Positions 16,327 to 16,918 of a DNA stretch of 16,918 nucleotides are shown in pieces (the stretch's first letter is position 1; each line of letters opens with the position of its first letter). Below the pieces are notes generated by a model that saw only the letters and a program-made list of their open reading frames with translations, was not told where the DNA came from and did not search any database. Origin of the DNA: Chamaesiphon sp. GTDB lineage: Bacteria > Cyanobacteriota > Cyanobacteriia > Cyanobacteriales > Chamaesiphonaceae. The DNA is taken from contig JAGVCD010000145.1 of assembly GCA_020059425.1 (NCBI GenBank), positions 1 through 16,918 of the forward strand, given 5' to 3'. The translations under genes and the position numbers were made by a program.

Positions 16327-16918
16327 TATTTTTATGTTCCTAATTTCTTGGTAATTAATGATGTGTTCTAGAGGGAAGTGTTTTAGCTCTAGCTCGTCAA
16401 TCAAACAGACCCTTAAAGTTATGGATTCATCCTGCTTGCAGGCTGGCCATTCTATTAAAGCTAGTTAGTAATCTTGATGGATGTTCAAATTCATTCACTA
16501 AGTTTTACTTCACAAATAATTACATTAAATATTTAATACTTAAGATGTCTTTACTTGCTTTTCGACTGAGTCAGAAGTGATTTGTTTTCCTCATGTTTTT
16601 AATATTACTGACTAGTTTCGAGGCTGGCAATAGAAAAAAAATTTCTTAGGCGATAATACGGAAATTTGGTAAGCAACAATACTAAAATGGACAAGAAACA
16701 ATAAATTACAAGTTTATGAAATTCTGTTGTCAGTTAATAGGCATAAACTTCAAGATCTTTGTAGCAAGTAAATCCTACAATATTAAGCATACAAATTTCA
16801 CAAGAATTAGCAATAAATCTAATCTATTAATTTGAACTGTTTTAATAAATAAATCCTCAAATCATCAATTAAATACCCCGCCGCAAATGGGTGGGGTAGA
16901 GTAATACATATTTTGAGA
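16327..16918. other. AT-rich intergenic region with no convincing gene
   Basis: About 590 bp upstream of the secreted protein gene. It must contain that gene's promoter, but I cannot place it with confidence. Visible elements are the palindromes CCTGCTTGCAGG (16431-16442) and ATTAAATATTTAAT (16524-16537) and a GC-rich hairpin near the right edge (separate entry). The longest ATG-started frame noted is 39 codons (16716-16835, plus), with no ribosome-binding site, and looks like chance. Confidence 0.6.
16874..16898. repeat. GC-rich hairpin in AT-rich DNA
   Basis: TACCCCGCC (16874-16882) pairs with GGTGGGGTA (16890-16898), a 9-bp stem with one G-T wobble and a 7-nt loop. No clear T run follows on either strand. 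It may be a terminator of a gene beyond the right edge, or a mobile-element end of the IS200/IS605 type, which carry such subterminal hairpins. The window stops too soon to decide. Confidence 0.4.

Noticed and set aside
16327..16404. TTG start adding 26 residues to the secreted Ser/Ala-rich protein
   Set aside because: It would bury the signal peptide; the ATG at 16326 has AGGAAC at suitable spacing.
16716..16835. Plus-strand ATG frame of 39 codons in the right intergenic region
   Set aside because: No ribosome-binding site, AT-rich codons with no protein-like pattern; chance is sufficient.

Overview
The window looks like a chromosomal stretch from a cyanobacterium. The palindromic hexamer CGATCG recurs about thirty times, which is the core of the cyanobacterial HIP1 element. 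The gene content also fits: a very large TamB homologue of the cyanobacterial type, a TldD metalloprotease, a Uma2-family nuclease-like protein, and the remnant of a cyanobacterial-type serine/threonine kinase. I cannot name the genus. No RNA genes, CRISPR arrays, transposases or phage genes were seen.

Left part (1-2850, all minus strand). Two tandem paralogues, the first cut by the window edge, share an N-terminal zinc ribbon, an F-F-T-P-x-Q-L-Y-Y motif and four membrane segments. The complete copy ends in a domain that looks like a degenerate Toprim of the topoisomerase VI-A/Spo11 type. Next comes a small secreted outer-membrane beta-barrel protein with its own terminator.

Central part (2903-8731). 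Three minus-strand genes form a probable operon, read from right to left: a membrane-anchored protein with a probable Ig-like periplasmic domain, an asparagine-synthase-like ATP-dependent amide synthetase without the glutaminase cysteine, and a diaminopimelate/ornithine-decarboxylase-fold protein that lacks both the PLP-binding lysine and the catalytic cysteine. The first two genes abut with no spacer. The third follows after 41 bp. This set is the best candidate for an undescribed system. tldD is transcribed divergently from it and is followed by a Uma2-family gene.

Right part (8739-16918, minus strand). tamB (2046 codons) occupies more than a third of the window and contains seven tandem units of about 70 residues. 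Beyond it lies a serine/threonine-kinase pseudogene: the N-terminal and C-terminal ends of the protein remain in three frames, and the middle is gone. Then come a terminator, a secreted Ser/Ala/Asn/Thr-rich protein of unknown function, and about 590 bp of AT-rich sequence without a gene.

For several genes I moved the start from an upstream TTG or GTG to an internal ATG, because the ATG coincides with a signal peptide, a paralogue's start or a better ribosome-binding site.
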